Part shown: piece after piece, positions 17,052 through 26,013 of the stretch | How the letters are laid out: every line of letters begins with the position of its first letter | Numbering within the stretch: the first letter of the stretch is position 1 | Source of the DNA: Pontibacillus salicampi | GTDB lineage: Bacteria; Bacillota; Bacilli; Bacillales; BH030062 | Direction of reading: 5' to 3' | Assembly (NCBI RefSeq): GCF_042434395.1 | Contig: NZ_JBHLTP010000011.1 | Location: forward strand, 310,001 to 374,000 | DNA: 64,000 nucleotides | Notes under the pieces: generated by a model | Seen by the model: only the letters and a program-made list of their open reading frames with translations | What the model was told of the DNA's origin: nothing | Databases searched by the model: none | Program-made: the position numbers and the translations under genes

Positions 17052-17961
17052 CTTACTGTCACCTCCGTTTCTACTATCTATTTATCTTCTTCATTCATGT
17101 CTTATCTTAATAGCAGCTTATTGGTGGACCAAGCAGAAGCATCAGCAGGGATCCATTATTTGGATAGCTGTCGTTAGCTGTTTCCTCCCAATAATAGGAG
17201 AAATATTGGGAGGTATGGCATGGCTGCTTGCCAAACGATTCAGCTCTGAAAACTGGTTAGAGGACTACGAAGACTACGTCTCTTTTTCGGTATTGAATTT
17301 AGAATCTCTTCGTTATGAAGCTCATAAAACAAAGGACTTACTTCCCCTAACGGAAGCAATAACAGCAACAGAGCAGCAAAGACGCAGCGAGTTATTTGCA
17401 AGCTTATTACGTACCGTTATCCCGAATCAGGGCAAGTATTTACAGATGGGGCTTAATCATGACGATACAGAGACGGTCCACTATGCAGCAGCAACCATGA
17501 ATATAATATTGGATCGTTATGAGAAAGAGCTTCACATTGCCAAGGAGCATTATATACCAAATGATCCCATCAGCCTTAAATCCTTGGCAGATGCATATGA
17601 ACAATACCTTCGAAGTGGTGTACTCGAGCAAGGTTCTATACAATCCTTAGGGGGCGAATACCTTCACGTATTGGAAACAGAAGTACAATTTCTATCATCA
17701 GAGAAATGGCTATTTCTGTATCTAGGAAGCTTGTATGAGTTACTTCAATTAGATGAGCAAGCAATGGGAACCTACTATCAACTCATCAGCATGTTTCCAA
17801 CTGATTCAGAAGGATATATCAAATTAATTCACCTGCACTACAATGAAAGAGATTGGATGACATTAAAGGAAATACTACAGCTTTTAAAGCAAAACGTACA
17901 TCAGGATAAAATCCCGTCAGAGCAACGCTTCCTAATCCAGCACCTTGGAGGTGATATTTAA
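17041..17961 (+). CDS. pelE: PelE-like membrane/TPR protein
   Basis: About 306 residues from the ATG at 17041, which overlaps the end of pelD by 11 bases; upstream in-frame starts lie inside pelD. Two membrane spans (~residues 8-30 and 38-60) are followed by a helical, TPR-like cytosolic domain (YLGSLYELLQLDEQAMGTYY near the C-terminus). In Pel systems PelE joins PelD, PelF and PelG in the membrane synthase complex. Sequence identity among PelE proteins is low; the call rests on position, length and topology. Confidence 0.78.
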   Translation: MLANLLSPPFLLSIYLLHSCLILIAAYWWTKQKHQQGSIIWIAVVSCFLPIIGEILGGMAWLLAKRFSSENWLEDYEDYVSFSVLNLESLRYEAHKTKDLLPLTEAITATEQQRRSELFASLLRTVIPNQGKYLQMGLNHDDTETVHYAAATMNIILDRYEKELHIAKEHYIPNDPISLKSLADAYEQYLRSGVLEQGSIQSLGGEYLHVLETEVQFLSSEKWLFLYLGSLYELLQLDEQAMGTYYQLISMFPTDSEGYIKLIHLHYNERDWMTLKEILQLLKQNVHQDKIPSEQRFLIQHLGGDI

Positions 17962-19802
17962 TGAACAAACCAATCCTCCTTCGAATCAGTGGGTTATTTC
18001 TAGTGCTTTTAAGCATAATAGTCCTGCTCCAGCTATGGAGAATGGACTATTTTCAACAGGTTTTCACCCCTATTCAAGAGAAAGAGAAAGCATTTCCAAC
18101 TTCCCAATCATCCAAGGAAAAAACACCTGGTAAAAAGGTACAAGTGTTTATACATAAAAATGAAAGTGATTTGTCACAGAATACGCTCAGCAATTTAGAG
18201 CACGCCTTACAATATGGAAAAGTAGACTATTCTATTATTAATAAGCAAGAGATTTCATCCATTAACCCCTCTCCATATCATGTGCTTGTATTAGCTGGAG
18301 AACATACAGACAATTGGCCGTTTGAAGACATCCAATCCTTTGTAAACAATGGAGGAAGACTATTTATAGGAGCGCGTTTTATCGATGAAAGATGGAATGA
18401 TCTTCTTGGGATTAAACAGGTAGGGGACTATAAGGACCGTATTCAAGGTCTTACATTTGAAAAAGAACTCTTTCCTGGCTATGTAAACCTTGAATCAAAT
18501 TCTACGTTATTTACTCATAGCATCGCTGATGTGACGTTAAATGAAGAAGCGAATCTTTATATTTCTACAATGAATAAACCAATCATGTGGACAAATCAAC
18601 CGGGTAAGGGAAAAGTCGTGTATTGGAACACCACCTCACTTACGGAAAAAAGCTCTAGAGGCCTATTGCTTCATTCTTTAGGGTTACTGCCACCTACATT
18701 TGTAAGTGGGCAGGCTGGAATTAAAGCCATGCATATTGATGATTTCCCTGCTCCGGTACCAAGTGAGACAAATAGCATTATTGAGGAGCAGTACAATACT
18801 TCCGTCAAACAGTTCTATACCGATATATGGTGGGAGGATATGAAGCATTTAGGACGTGAATATGACGTAAACTATACCGGCTTTATGATTGGAACTTATA
18901 GAAAGGATACAGTGCTAGATAGTGAAGCTTTAAAGGATAGAATACGATATCCAATGCTTTATTTTGGAAGAGAGCTTGTAAAAGAAAACGGGGAGATAGG
19001 CTTACACGGTTACAATCACCAATCATTAGTTACTGCTGAGGAGACAATTGACCCGTCCTTTGGATACCGTCCCTGGCAAAGTAAAAGCGAAATGGTCGAC
19101 AGTATAAACGTAGTAAAGGATACCTTTGCCTATTATTTTCCAAACAGGGAAATGGAAAGCTACGTTCCCCCTTCCAATGTTTTAAATCGCACAGGCGTAG
19201 AGGCACTATCGGACACACTTCCACACCTACAAGTTGTGGCTGCTCTTTACAGTGGTTCAAAAGAGAATGGGAGCTTTATCCAGGAATTTACTTACGATGA
19301 GACATTTGAGCATATCTATCATTTTCCTCGCATCTCAAGTGGATATGACCTAACAACAGAAGAACAATTTGTCATCTCGGATGCAGCAGCAAACTTTGGA
19401 GTCGTTTCTCACTTCATTCACCCAGATGATGTACTAGACCCTTATCGTTCCAAAGGAGAAGACTGGGAAAGCATGAGAGATGGCTATGAAGATATGCTTC
19501 AACATATAGCATCCCATTACCCTCACTTAGAAGGATTGACTCAATATCACGCATATCAAAAGATGGATGCCTATCAAAAATCGAAGATAACAGTAACGAG
19601 AGACGATAATACCCTCCATATTTCTGGAGAGGAATTGTTGCAGCCCTCTACGCTGTTTGTTCGGGTCAATGAGGATAGCGCATTGGAAACAGGGACTTTC
19701 TCTTTTGGAGAAGTCAGTCAATATGGTAAGGGAGCATCGCTTTATCGCGTTACATTAACGTCAGGAAACGCAGCATTACCAATAAAGGATGGATCGTCAT
19801 GA
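17961..19802 (+). CDS. pelA: PelA deacetylase-type protein (no hydrolase domain)
   Basis: A 613-residue membrane-anchored extracytoplasmic polysaccharide deacetylase that would remove acetyl groups from poly-GalNAc. There is one N-terminal span (~residues 9-28). A Rossmann-like domain (~60-240) comes next, then a deacetylase barrel with MHIDDFPAP (D260, D261) and LHGYNH (H349, H353) as metal/catalytic residues. A C-terminal beta domain (~560-613) closes the protein. The ATG shares one base with the pelE stop (TAATG). The GH114 domain found in Gram-negative PelA is encoded separately on the opposite strand. Confidence 0.85.
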   Translation: MNKPILLRISGLFLVLLSIIVLLQLWRMDYFQQVFTPIQEKEKAFPTSQSSKEKTPGKKVQVFIHKNESDLSQNTLSNLEHALQYGKVDYSIINKQEISSINPSPYHVLVLAGEHTDNWPFEDIQSFVNNGGRLFIGARFIDERWNDLLGIKQVGDYKDRIQGLTFEKELFPGYVNLESNSTLFTHSIADVTLNEEANLYISTMNKPIMWTNQPGKGKVVYWNTTSLTEKSSRGLLLHSLGLLPPTFVSGQAGIKAMHIDDFPAPVPSETNSIIEEQYNTSVKQFYTDIWWEDMKHLGREYDVNYTGFMIGTYRKDTVLDSEALKDRIRYPMLYFGRELVKENGEIGLHGYNHQSLVTAEETIDPSFGYRPWQSKSEMVDSINVVKDTFAYYFPNREMESYVPPSNVLNRTGVEALSDTLPHLQVVAALYSGSKENGSFIQEFTYDETFEHIYHFPRISSGYDLTTEEQFVISDAAANFGVVSHFIHPDDVLDPYRSKGEDWESMRDGYEDMLQHIASHYPHLEGLTQYHAYQKMDAYQKSKITVTRDDNTLHISGEELLQPSTLFVRVNEDSALETGTFSFGEVSQYGKGASLYRVTLTSGNAALPIKDGSS

Positions 19803-21217
19803 AAATAGGCATCATTGTGGAAGGCAGCTACCCGTATGTAAGTGGCGGCGTTGCAAGCTGGACCCATACTATCATTAATCAAATGCCAGAGCACGAATTT
19901 GAAATTATAGCGATTACACCTAGGCAGCTAGGTGCTGAAGCATATCGGTATGATGTACCTGATAATGTAACAGGAATCACCAACCTCCCTCTTAATATGC
20001 ATAGGGATGTGACCAAAAAGAAGCCCTCTCTTACCAAGGAAGAGGAACAAGTATTGCTTGACTGGCTTCTGTTTCGAACTACTGACTCCCGCGCACTCCA
20101 TTTGTTTGCCAACAAATCCGGGAGTTCTGATTGTTTTTTCTCTAGTAAGCTATTCTGGAACATAGTCCAACGCAGCTACGAGGAAGAAGAACAAACTGGC
20201 TCTTTCATTAATTATTTCTGGATGTGGAGAGGGATGTATGCACCTGTAATGGAGCTTCTCCAATACCCATTTCCCAAGGTGGATATAGTCCATACTGCAT
20301 CAACCGGATATGCTGGACTAGTCGGGGCTGCCATGAAAGATCAGCAGCATATTCCATATATTGTAACGGAGCACGGTATTTATTCCAGAGAGCGAGAAGA
20401 AGAAATATTACAAGCAAAATGGATTCCAGATTACTATAAACATAGATGGGTGCAATTCTACCACCATTTATCCAGGCAAGCTTATCAACAGGCGGATGAC
20501 GTTATTACCTTGTTTGAACGAAATAGCCACCTTCAACACGAATTAGGCGCACCTAGTGAGAAACTGTCCATAATTCCAAACGGTATTCATTACGATAGAC
20601 TTTCTCAGCTTGAAAAAGAAGAAGTCTCTCCTTTATTAAGGATAGGTGCAATCGTCCGAGTTGTTCCTATAAAAGACATTAAAACCATGATTAATGCAGC
20701 TAAAATTATGGCAGAAGCTCATCTACCCTTTGAAATGATTATCATGGGGCCTTTAGATGAAGAAAAAGAATATGCTGATGAGTGTCAACAGTTAGTAAAG
20801 CAATATCGTTTAGAGGAATATGTGTTCTTCGTAGGCAAAGTGAACATCATGGAGTATCTGCCCCGCTTTGACCTATGTCTATTAACTAGTATTTCAGAAG
20901 GGCAGCCTCTTGCGGTATTGGAAGGAATGGCTGCTGGAATCCCATGGGTGACGACAGATGTAGGGTCTTGCCATGAATTATTAAATGGAGCTAGTGACGA
21001 TAGGTATGGTCCTGCTGGTTTTGTTGTTCCACCTGTTCACCCATCAAAAATAGCAGAAGCATGCCAATGGTTTTTCGATCACCCAAACGAAATGATTAAA
21101 TTTGGGGAAAATGGACAAAAACGCGTACAAACGTATTATCAGGTTCAGCAATTCATTAGCCAATATAGAAACTTGTATGAAAGGAGGGAAATGCAATATG
21201 GCGGGCATAGGATTTAG
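19799..21217 (+). CDS. pelF: PelF glycosyltransferase
   Basis: Cytosolic GT4-type transferase of 472 residues that polymerises UDP-GalNAc into Pel. The N-terminus MKIGIIVEGSYPYVSGGVASW is characteristic of PelF, and the C-terminal domain carries SEGQPLAVLEGMAAGIPWV with the EX7E motif. It overlaps pelA by four bases (ATGA), which implies translational coupling. Length is close to known PelF (about 470-510). Confidence 0.93.
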   Translation: MKIGIIVEGSYPYVSGGVASWTHTIINQMPEHEFEIIAITPRQLGAEAYRYDVPDNVTGITNLPLNMHRDVTKKKPSLTKEEEQVLLDWLLFRTTDSRALHLFANKSGSSDCFFSSKLFWNIVQRSYEEEEQTGSFINYFWMWRGMYAPVMELLQYPFPKVDIVHTASTGYAGLVGAAMKDQQHIPYIVTEHGIYSREREEEILQAKWIPDYYKHRWVQFYHHLSRQAYQQADDVITLFERNSHLQHELGAPSEKLSIIPNGIHYDRLSQLEKEEVSPLLRIGAIVRVVPIKDIKTMINAAKIMAEAHLPFEMIIMGPLDEEKEYADECQQLVKQYRLEEYVFFVGKVNIMEYLPRFDLCLLTSISEGQPLAVLEGMAAGIPWVTTDVGSCHELLNGASDDRYGPAGFVVPPVHPSKIAEACQWFFDHPNEMIKFGENGQKRVQTYYQVQQFISQYRNLYERREMQYGGHRI

Positions 21218-22670
21218 ACTGCAAAAGCTTTTTCAAGAGGATTACTTCTCTTCACGATTAAAAGCATTTGCATTTGCCGGACTAGTAACATCCGGCCCCT
21301 GGCTTATTATAATTACAAGCATCGCATGTATCCAATGGCTGACCTCCTCTTTAACACAAGTCAGCTTAGAAGAAAGAGAATTATTTAATATTGCGGTATC
21401 CTACTGCTTTATTTTTTCCCAGGTATTACTTGGATTACAGCAGTTAATTGTCACTAGATATGTAGCGGACCTATTTTACGAAAAACAATTTAGTTATGCT
21501 TTTTCTACATGTATTGGAATGAGTAAAATAACACTAGCAATAGCTATAATGGCATGGGGTTTATTTGCATGGTTTTCCCCCCTCCCTTTTCTCTACAAGT
21601 TAGCCTTATTAACCTTATTCATAACGATTAATCTGATATGGGTTTTATTTCTATTTCTCAGTGCCGCCAAAAACTATCAGGCTGTCGCATACAGCTTTGC
21701 TGCTGGAGGAATTACAGCTATTGCACTCGTTTATACCCTTGGGCAAAACACTTGGAGCGGTGCCTGGATGGACCACTCCACAAGTTTTCTTCTTATAGTA
21801 GGATTTACAATGGGAATGCTGATTACATTATTTGGTCTCTTTATGGCTATGCTCGTAACATTCCCGATACGAGAGACCAAGAATCAATATCAATTTTTAT
21901 CCTATTATGACAAATATCCTTCCCTCTTTTGGACAGGATTCTTATATAATATGGGAATCTGGGTTTGCAACTGGGTTATATGGTTTGGAGAAGGAAATGC
22001 TACGCTCGTCGACACGTTTATATACAACAGAGTGTATGACACGGCTATTTTTTGGTCCTATTTAACCATCATTCCTACGTTGATTATCTTCGTTGTATCC
22101 GTAGAAACTAGATTTTATGAACGGTATCGAGTTTTTTATGGATATATCAACGAAGGTGGAACACTACAACAGATTAAGCGAGCTAAATCAAGTATGCGTA
22201 TAGTACTTCGTCAGGAAATGGAACGCTTAATAAGAAGCCAAGGCATTGTAACGCTTCTCCTCATCCTAACCGCGGGCTATTTGTTTACTGCTTTATCTTT
22301 AGAGCCTCTTATCTTAAATATTTTTCGCCTTACTACGATTGGAGCATTTTCCAATGGAATGGTATTAGTCATTACCCTTCTCCTTCTCTACTTTGAGGAT
22401 AGAAGAGGAGCTATGTACACATCTATTCTATTTTTCTGCTGTAACCTATTTCTCTCTGTTCTATTCCTTCCTATGGGAGTTCAAGGGTATGGGTTAAGCT
22501 TCTCGATTGGTTCTACGATCGCTTTCCTGTATTCTATCATTCGACTTATAGTATTTTTACAAGACGTCGATTACCATGCATTCTGCCGCCCTCATGACCT
22601 TTCTTTGAAACTTCCGAATCGCTCCTTTACAAGGCTGGCAGCTTTGCTCGATAAGAAAAAGATATTATGA
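21198..22670 (+). CDS. pelG: PelG polysaccharide transporter (MATE/MVF-like)
   Basis: Multi-pass membrane protein of 490 residues with about twelve spans, starting MAGIGFRLQKLFQEDYFSSR as PelG proteins do. The ATG at 21198 follows AGGAGG and overlaps the end of pelF by 20 bases; the longer frame from 21102 is not needed. It forms the export path of the Pel synthase together with PelD, PelE and PelF. A bidirectional terminator follows 16 bases after the stop. Confidence 0.92.
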   Translation: MAGIGFRLQKLFQEDYFSSRLKAFAFAGLVTSGPWLIIITSIACIQWLTSSLTQVSLEERELFNIAVSYCFIFSQVLLGLQQLIVTRYVADLFYEKQFSYAFSTCIGMSKITLAIAIMAWGLFAWFSPLPFLYKLALLTLFITINLIWVLFLFLSAAKNYQAVAYSFAAGGITAIALVYTLGQNTWSGAWMDHSTSFLLIVGFTMGMLITLFGLFMAMLVTFPIRETKNQYQFLSYYDKYPSLFWTGFLYNMGIWVCNWVIWFGEGNATLVDTFIYNRVYDTAIFWSYLTIIPTLIIFVVSVETRFYERYRVFYGYINEGGTLQQIKRAKSSMRIVLRQEMERLIRSQGIVTLLLILTAGYLFTALSLEPLILNIFRLTTIGAFSNGMVLVITLLLLYFEDRRGAMYTSILFFCCNLFLSVLFLPMGVQGYGLSFSIGSTIAFLYSIIRLIVFLQDVDYHAFCRPHDLSLKLPNRSFTRLAALLDKKKIL

Positions 22671-22686
22671 TACTTTAGGAAAAAAA

Positions 22687-22724
22687 AAGAACGCTATAGC
22701 AAATGCTATGGCGTTCTTCTTTTT
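22687..22724. terminator. Bidirectional terminator between pelG and the MFS gene
   Basis: AAGAACGC-ATAGCA pairs with TGCTAT-GCGTTCTT around a 3-base loop, with oligo-T on both strands. It overlaps the last bases of the convergent MFS gene. Confidence 0.85.
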
Positions 22725-23892
22725 AAGAAATATGCTCTTTTGCAACGGTTTCTGTTTCTCCTCTTGTCATGGAGAACACAGCTGCTCCAAGGGCTAGGAC
22801 AATAAACATAGCTCCTATTGTAGCATTATATTCCACTGCTGATTGCTCAATAACGACACTGCCAATGAAGGAACCTATTGCAATTCCAAAATGAAGAGCA
22901 GAATTATTAAGGCTTTGTTGAATGTCTGACGAATGGGGCGCTGATTCAATGAGATAGCTTTGTTGAGCAGGAGTAACAGCCCAGCTCAACATACTCCAGA
23001 TCACCATTACTACTAAAAACACCGGCAAGGAAAAAGTAGTATAAGGGATGACAAACATAGTTAGTGCAAAGACCGAAATGATACCGATGATACTTATCTT
23101 CGTACCAAACCGGTCTGCTAACATTCCACCTATGCCCCCTCCCATTACGGCGGCCACTCCAAATATTAAATACACAATACTAACCCAAGTTCCATTTAAA
23201 CCAAGCGTAGTTTTTAAAAATGGTGTTAAATAACCGTATAACGTCAGGTGTCCAGCTAAAAATAGTAAAGACGTAAGCTGTGCGAAAAACAGCTTAGATT
23301 GCTTTAATGTTTTTAGTTGCTCCCTAATCGGAATAGAAGGTCTTGGTGCAAATTCCTCCATAAAGAAGTACACCCCAGCTATACAAATGATCGTAAGGAA
23401 AGCTATTAATATAAAGGGTGCACGCCACCCAAAGGCATTGCCAAGCATTAACCCAAACGGTACTCCAAGCACGAGCGATCCACTTATTCCCATAAATACT
23501 AGTCCAATCGCTCTTCCTCGATACGCTTCTGAGGCAATATTGGAAGCAAGGGTTACACACAGTACTACGAGTAACGCTCCGCTTGCTGCTGCAATAACAC
23601 GCGCTGCCATTAGTACACTATAGGATGGCGCAATGATGGCAATTACATTACCAATAAAAAAAACAACTAGTGACCATTGCGTCAGCTTTTTTCTTTCTAC
23701 ATTTGAAGTTGCTGCTAGTAATAAAGGTCCTGCTATAGCAAAGACAACCGAAAAGATAGAAATTAATAAACCAGCTTGACCTACCGTGACGTCAAGGTCA
23801 ATGGCAACAAGATCTAAAATACCTCCTATAATAAGCTCTACCATACCAACAATAAAGGCTACAATCGTCAATAAATATATTCGCTTGTCCAT
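22723..23892 (-). CDS. MFS transporter, DHA1-type (AraJ/YtbD-like efflux protein)
   Basis: A 389-residue permease with twelve predicted spans. The inter-span loop motif GGMLADRFGTK is seen after span 6-7 and the N-terminal half carries ARVIAAASGALLVV, typical of sugar or drug efflux MFS proteins. It is divergent from a TrmB-type regulator, and a 9-bp inverted repeat overlaps its likely promoter, so it is probably controlled by that regulator. Export of a drug or sugar is likely; the substrate is unknown. Confidence 0.85.
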   Translation of the reverse strand: MDKRIYLLTIVAFIVGMVELIIGGILDLVAIDLDVTVGQAGLLISIFSVVFAIAGPLLLAATSNVERKKLTQWSLVVFFIGNVIAIIAPSYSVLMAARVIAAASGALLVVLCVTLASNIASEAYRGRAIGLVFMGISGSLVLGVPFGLMLGNAFGWRAPFILIAFLTIICIAGVYFFMEEFAPRPSIPIREQLKTLKQSKLFFAQLTSLLFLAGHLTLYGYLTPFLKTTLGLNGTWVSIVYLIFGVAAVMGGGIGGMLADRFGTKISIIGIISVFALTMFVIPYTTFSLPVFLVVMVIWSMLSWAVTPAQQSYLIESAPHSSDIQQSLNNSALHFGIAIGSFIGSVVIEQSAVEYNATIGAMFIVLALGAAVFSMTRGETETVAKEHIS

Positions 23893-23912
23893 CCCGTTCG
23901 TCCTCTCTATTT

Positions 23913-23936
23913 AAGTTACCACTATAATGGTAACTT
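23913..23936. promoter_or_regulatory. Inverted-repeat operator between MFS and trmB-like genes
   Basis: AAGTTACCA and TGGTAACTT flank a CTATAA centre: 9-bp perfect arms. On the minus strand the centre extends to TATAGT, a possible -10 for the MFS gene, so a bound repressor would block the promoter. The TrmB-type protein encoded divergently is the obvious candidate to bind it. Confidence 0.55.
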
Positions 23937-24032
23937 TAATGACAGGAAAGCACAAGTCTTCTTTTTTATATCCTACAAAATCTATCAAGTGTGCTACTAT
24001 AGAGAAAAATAATATATAAGGAGCCATTATTT

Positions 24033-24791
24033 ATGCTTCAACCATTCGGGTTTACTCAATATGAAAGCAAAGTATATGAAGCACTCATTACGATAGAAGA
24101 GGCCCTCGATGCAACAGCGATTGTGAAACGCTCCGGTGTACCACGAGCGAAAGTATATGAAGTGTTGCAGCGCATGAGCAACAAAGGTTTGGTACTCGAA
24201 TCCACGGTAGACAAAAAGCGTGTGTACAAAGCCCTGCCTATAGACTCTACCATTAATAAGCTAAAAGCTGACTTCGAAGCAAATGTGGAAGAATTAAAAC
24301 ATATACCAAAGATCGAAGCGCCAAGCGATGATCGCGTTTGGACATTAAAAGAGGATCATTCCATTCAATCTATGCAGCAGGAAATGATACAGGAGGCTGA
24401 ACAGACCATAGTTATTTCTGGCTGGGCGGACGATTTATCAAGTCACCTAGCACTATTAGAGGATAAAGAAGCTGAGGGGGTGGAAGTTGAGGTACACTCC
24501 ATTGGTAAAGTGGACACGAACCTATCAAACGTATCCACGCTTGTCCCAAACTCGATGCACGAAACCTTGGAGCGAAGCAGAATTGTCATTATTGATCATA
24601 AGAGATTACTTTTTGCCGGCATGGAACAGCACGATTGGCAGGCAATTCAAACGCGGTCGAAGCCTCTAGTTAAATTTTTTACAGAGTTCTTCTATCATGA
24701 TGTCGCCCTTACTGAAATTACGAAGCGCTATAGTAGCACTATTTTGGAAGATGATACGATTCGCGAGGTGCTAATGAAGCTACGATACTAA
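24033..24791 (+). CDS. TrmB-family transcriptional regulator
   Basis: A 252-residue one-component regulator. The N-terminal winged helix (residues ~1-75, FTQYESKVYEALI and the recognition region GVPRAKVYEVLQRMSNKGLV) matches TrmB. The C-terminal half (~100-252, with TIVISGWADDL) resembles the sugar-sensing phospholipase-D-like domain of this family. AAGGAG precedes the ATG. It is divergent from an MFS exporter and probably acts through the shared inverted repeat. Confidence 0.87.
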   Translation: MLQPFGFTQYESKVYEALITIEEALDATAIVKRSGVPRAKVYEVLQRMSNKGLVLESTVDKKRVYKALPIDSTINKLKADFEANVEELKHIPKIEAPSDDRVWTLKEDHSIQSMQQEMIQEAEQTIVISGWADDLSSHLALLEDKEAEGVEVEVHSIGKVDTNLSNVSTLVPNSMHETLERSRIVIIDHKRLLFAGMEQHDWQAIQTRSKPLVKFFTEFFYHDVALTEITKRYSSTILEDDTIREVLMKLRY

Positions 24792-24795
24792 TCTA

Positions 24796-24915
24796 TCTGA
24801 TTTATGGGCGGATTTTCTGATTTATGAGCGCATTTTTGAAAATATAAGCGAATTTATAAATTTATGAGCGAATATCGAAAAATATAAGCGAATTCCTAAT
24901 TTTATAAGCGCACCC
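24796..24915. repeat. Six-unit tandem repeat with an exact 20-bp period
   Basis: Six units follow the regulator gene. Each has the core ATRRGCG (tATGGGCG, tATGAGCG, tATAAGCG, tATGAGCG, tATAAGCG, tATAAGCG) with AATTT-like flanks and a variable 5-base spacer. The GCG triplets end at 24810, 24830, 24850, 24870, 24890 and 24910, so the phase is exact while the spacers diverge. It is not a CRISPR: units are too short and spacers too small. Because 20 is not a multiple of three it is not coding. Confidence 0.8.
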
Positions 24916-24925
24916 TTTCATAAAA

Positions 24926-24957
24926 AAGCTCCCCATCCTCAATCGGAAGGGGAGCTT
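24926..24957. terminator. Intrinsic terminator of dhaM (bidirectional shape)
   Basis: AAGCTCCCC and GGGGAGCTT form a 9-bp stem with a 14-base loop; on the minus strand six T follow, about 35 bases after the dhaM stop. Confidence 0.8.
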
Positions 24958-24993
24958 AAAACTGTTCGTACCCCATTACATGCTGATACTTTT

Positions 24994-25371
24994 TTAGGAG
25001 CTATATTCTTTATACAATGATTCTTGGATGGCTTCCAACGGTTTATCCATGCTCGATTCGACTGCTGCTAAATAGGCTCCTTCTACAAGTGGTGCCTCAG
25101 CTATGTCAATAGACTGTAAATCCATCATTTCCAATGCCATTTCTGCATTCATCCTTGCACTGCCGATGTCGTAAAATAGGAGGGTTCCTTTCTCGGAATG
25201 AATGCCTTCTATCGCAGCTTGAATCTTATCTATACTCGTGCCAATACTACCATCGTCAGTACCACCAGCTATTGCAATCGGAACATCACCAACCACTTGC
25301 TTCAGAATGTCCTTTGTCCCCTCTACCACTTTTTCACTATGAGAGACAAGCACGATACCAACTAATTCCAT
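24994..25371 (-). CDS. dhaM: Dihydroxyacetone kinase phosphotransfer subunit DhaM
   Basis: A 125-residue EIIA-mannose-type protein that passes phosphate from HPr to the ADP bound on DhaL. The active His is H11 in VLVSHSEKVVEG, and GGTDDGSIGTS and YDIGSARMN are also typical. It is the short, single-domain form found in Firmicutes, unlike the longer E. coli fusion. It is the last gene of dhaKLM, six bases after dhaL. Confidence 0.92.
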   Translation of the reverse strand: MELVGIVLVSHSEKVVEGTKDILKQVVGDVPIAIAGGTDDGSIGTSIDKIQAAIEGIHSEKGTLLFYDIGSARMNAEMALEMMDLQSIDIAEAPLVEGAYLAAVESSMDKPLEAIQESLYKEYSS

Positions 25372-25377
25372 TTGGCT

Positions 25378-25998
25378 CTACTCCTTTCCTTCTAGACTGT
25401 CTGCTAGGGAGGTGAATATATAATAGGACGAAACAGAGCCAGGATCCAAATGCCCTTTGGAGCGCTCTTTTAAATAGGAAGCTCGGCCTTTCGTGGCAAT
25501 CATACCTTTAGTCTCTTCCATAGAGGAAGAAGCAATCTTTCGCAGCGTCTTTGGATGAAAGTCGTCCTGTTGATGAAGATATGCGGCTACAGATGACCAT
25601 ACATCCACCATTGTTTTTTCTCCTTGCTCCGCCTTCCCCCTTTGCTGTAAGCCAGCAACAGCTTGGTCCATTGACTCTACAAATGTGGAATAATCAACCT
25701 CTTCCGTACCCTTTGTTCCCATAGAAAGCTTTAAGAAAGCAGTACCAAATAACGGACCAGAGGCACCTCCCACATTAGACATTAACGTTTTAGCTACATC
25801 CTGCAATACTTCAGATACCGTTGAATAGGAAGTATCTGCGATAGTACTTACCACTGCCTCAAATCCCCTAGCCATATTAATTCCATGGTCGCCATCTCCT
25901 ATGGCTTGATCCAATGAGGAAAGGTAGTCTTTATTAGATTGAATTTTATCGTTCGTTTGATACATCCATGCTGTTACTTGTTCTACGTGTAATACCAT
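25378..25998 (-). CDS. dhaL: Dihydroxyacetone kinase ADP-binding subunit DhaL
   Basis: A 206-residue helical-barrel subunit that holds Mg-ADP/ATP as a cofactor. AIGDGDHGINMARG gives the aspartate metal ligands, and MSNVGGASGPLFG and DPGSVSSYYI complete the nucleotide site. GAGGAGG precedes the ATG, and it sits 15 bases after dhaK. Works with DhaK and DhaM in PTS-driven phosphorylation of dihydroxyacetone to DHAP. Confidence 0.93.
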   Translation of the reverse strand: MVLHVEQVTAWMYQTNDKIQSNKDYLSSLDQAIGDGDHGINMARGFEAVVSTIADTSYSTVSEVLQDVAKTLMSNVGGASGPLFGTAFLKLSMGTKGTEEVDYSTFVESMDQAVAGLQQRGKAEQGEKTMVDVWSSVAAYLHQQDDFHPKTLRKIASSSMEETKGMIATKGRASYLKERSKGHLDPGSVSSYYIFTSLADSLEGKE

Positions 25999-26013
25999 AT
26001 GTTGCTTCCTCCT

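Noticed and set aside
24796..24915. Short direct repeats that could be read as a CRISPR array
   Set aside because: The repeat unit is only about 15 bases with 5-base spacers and imperfect cores, and no cas gene is nearby.
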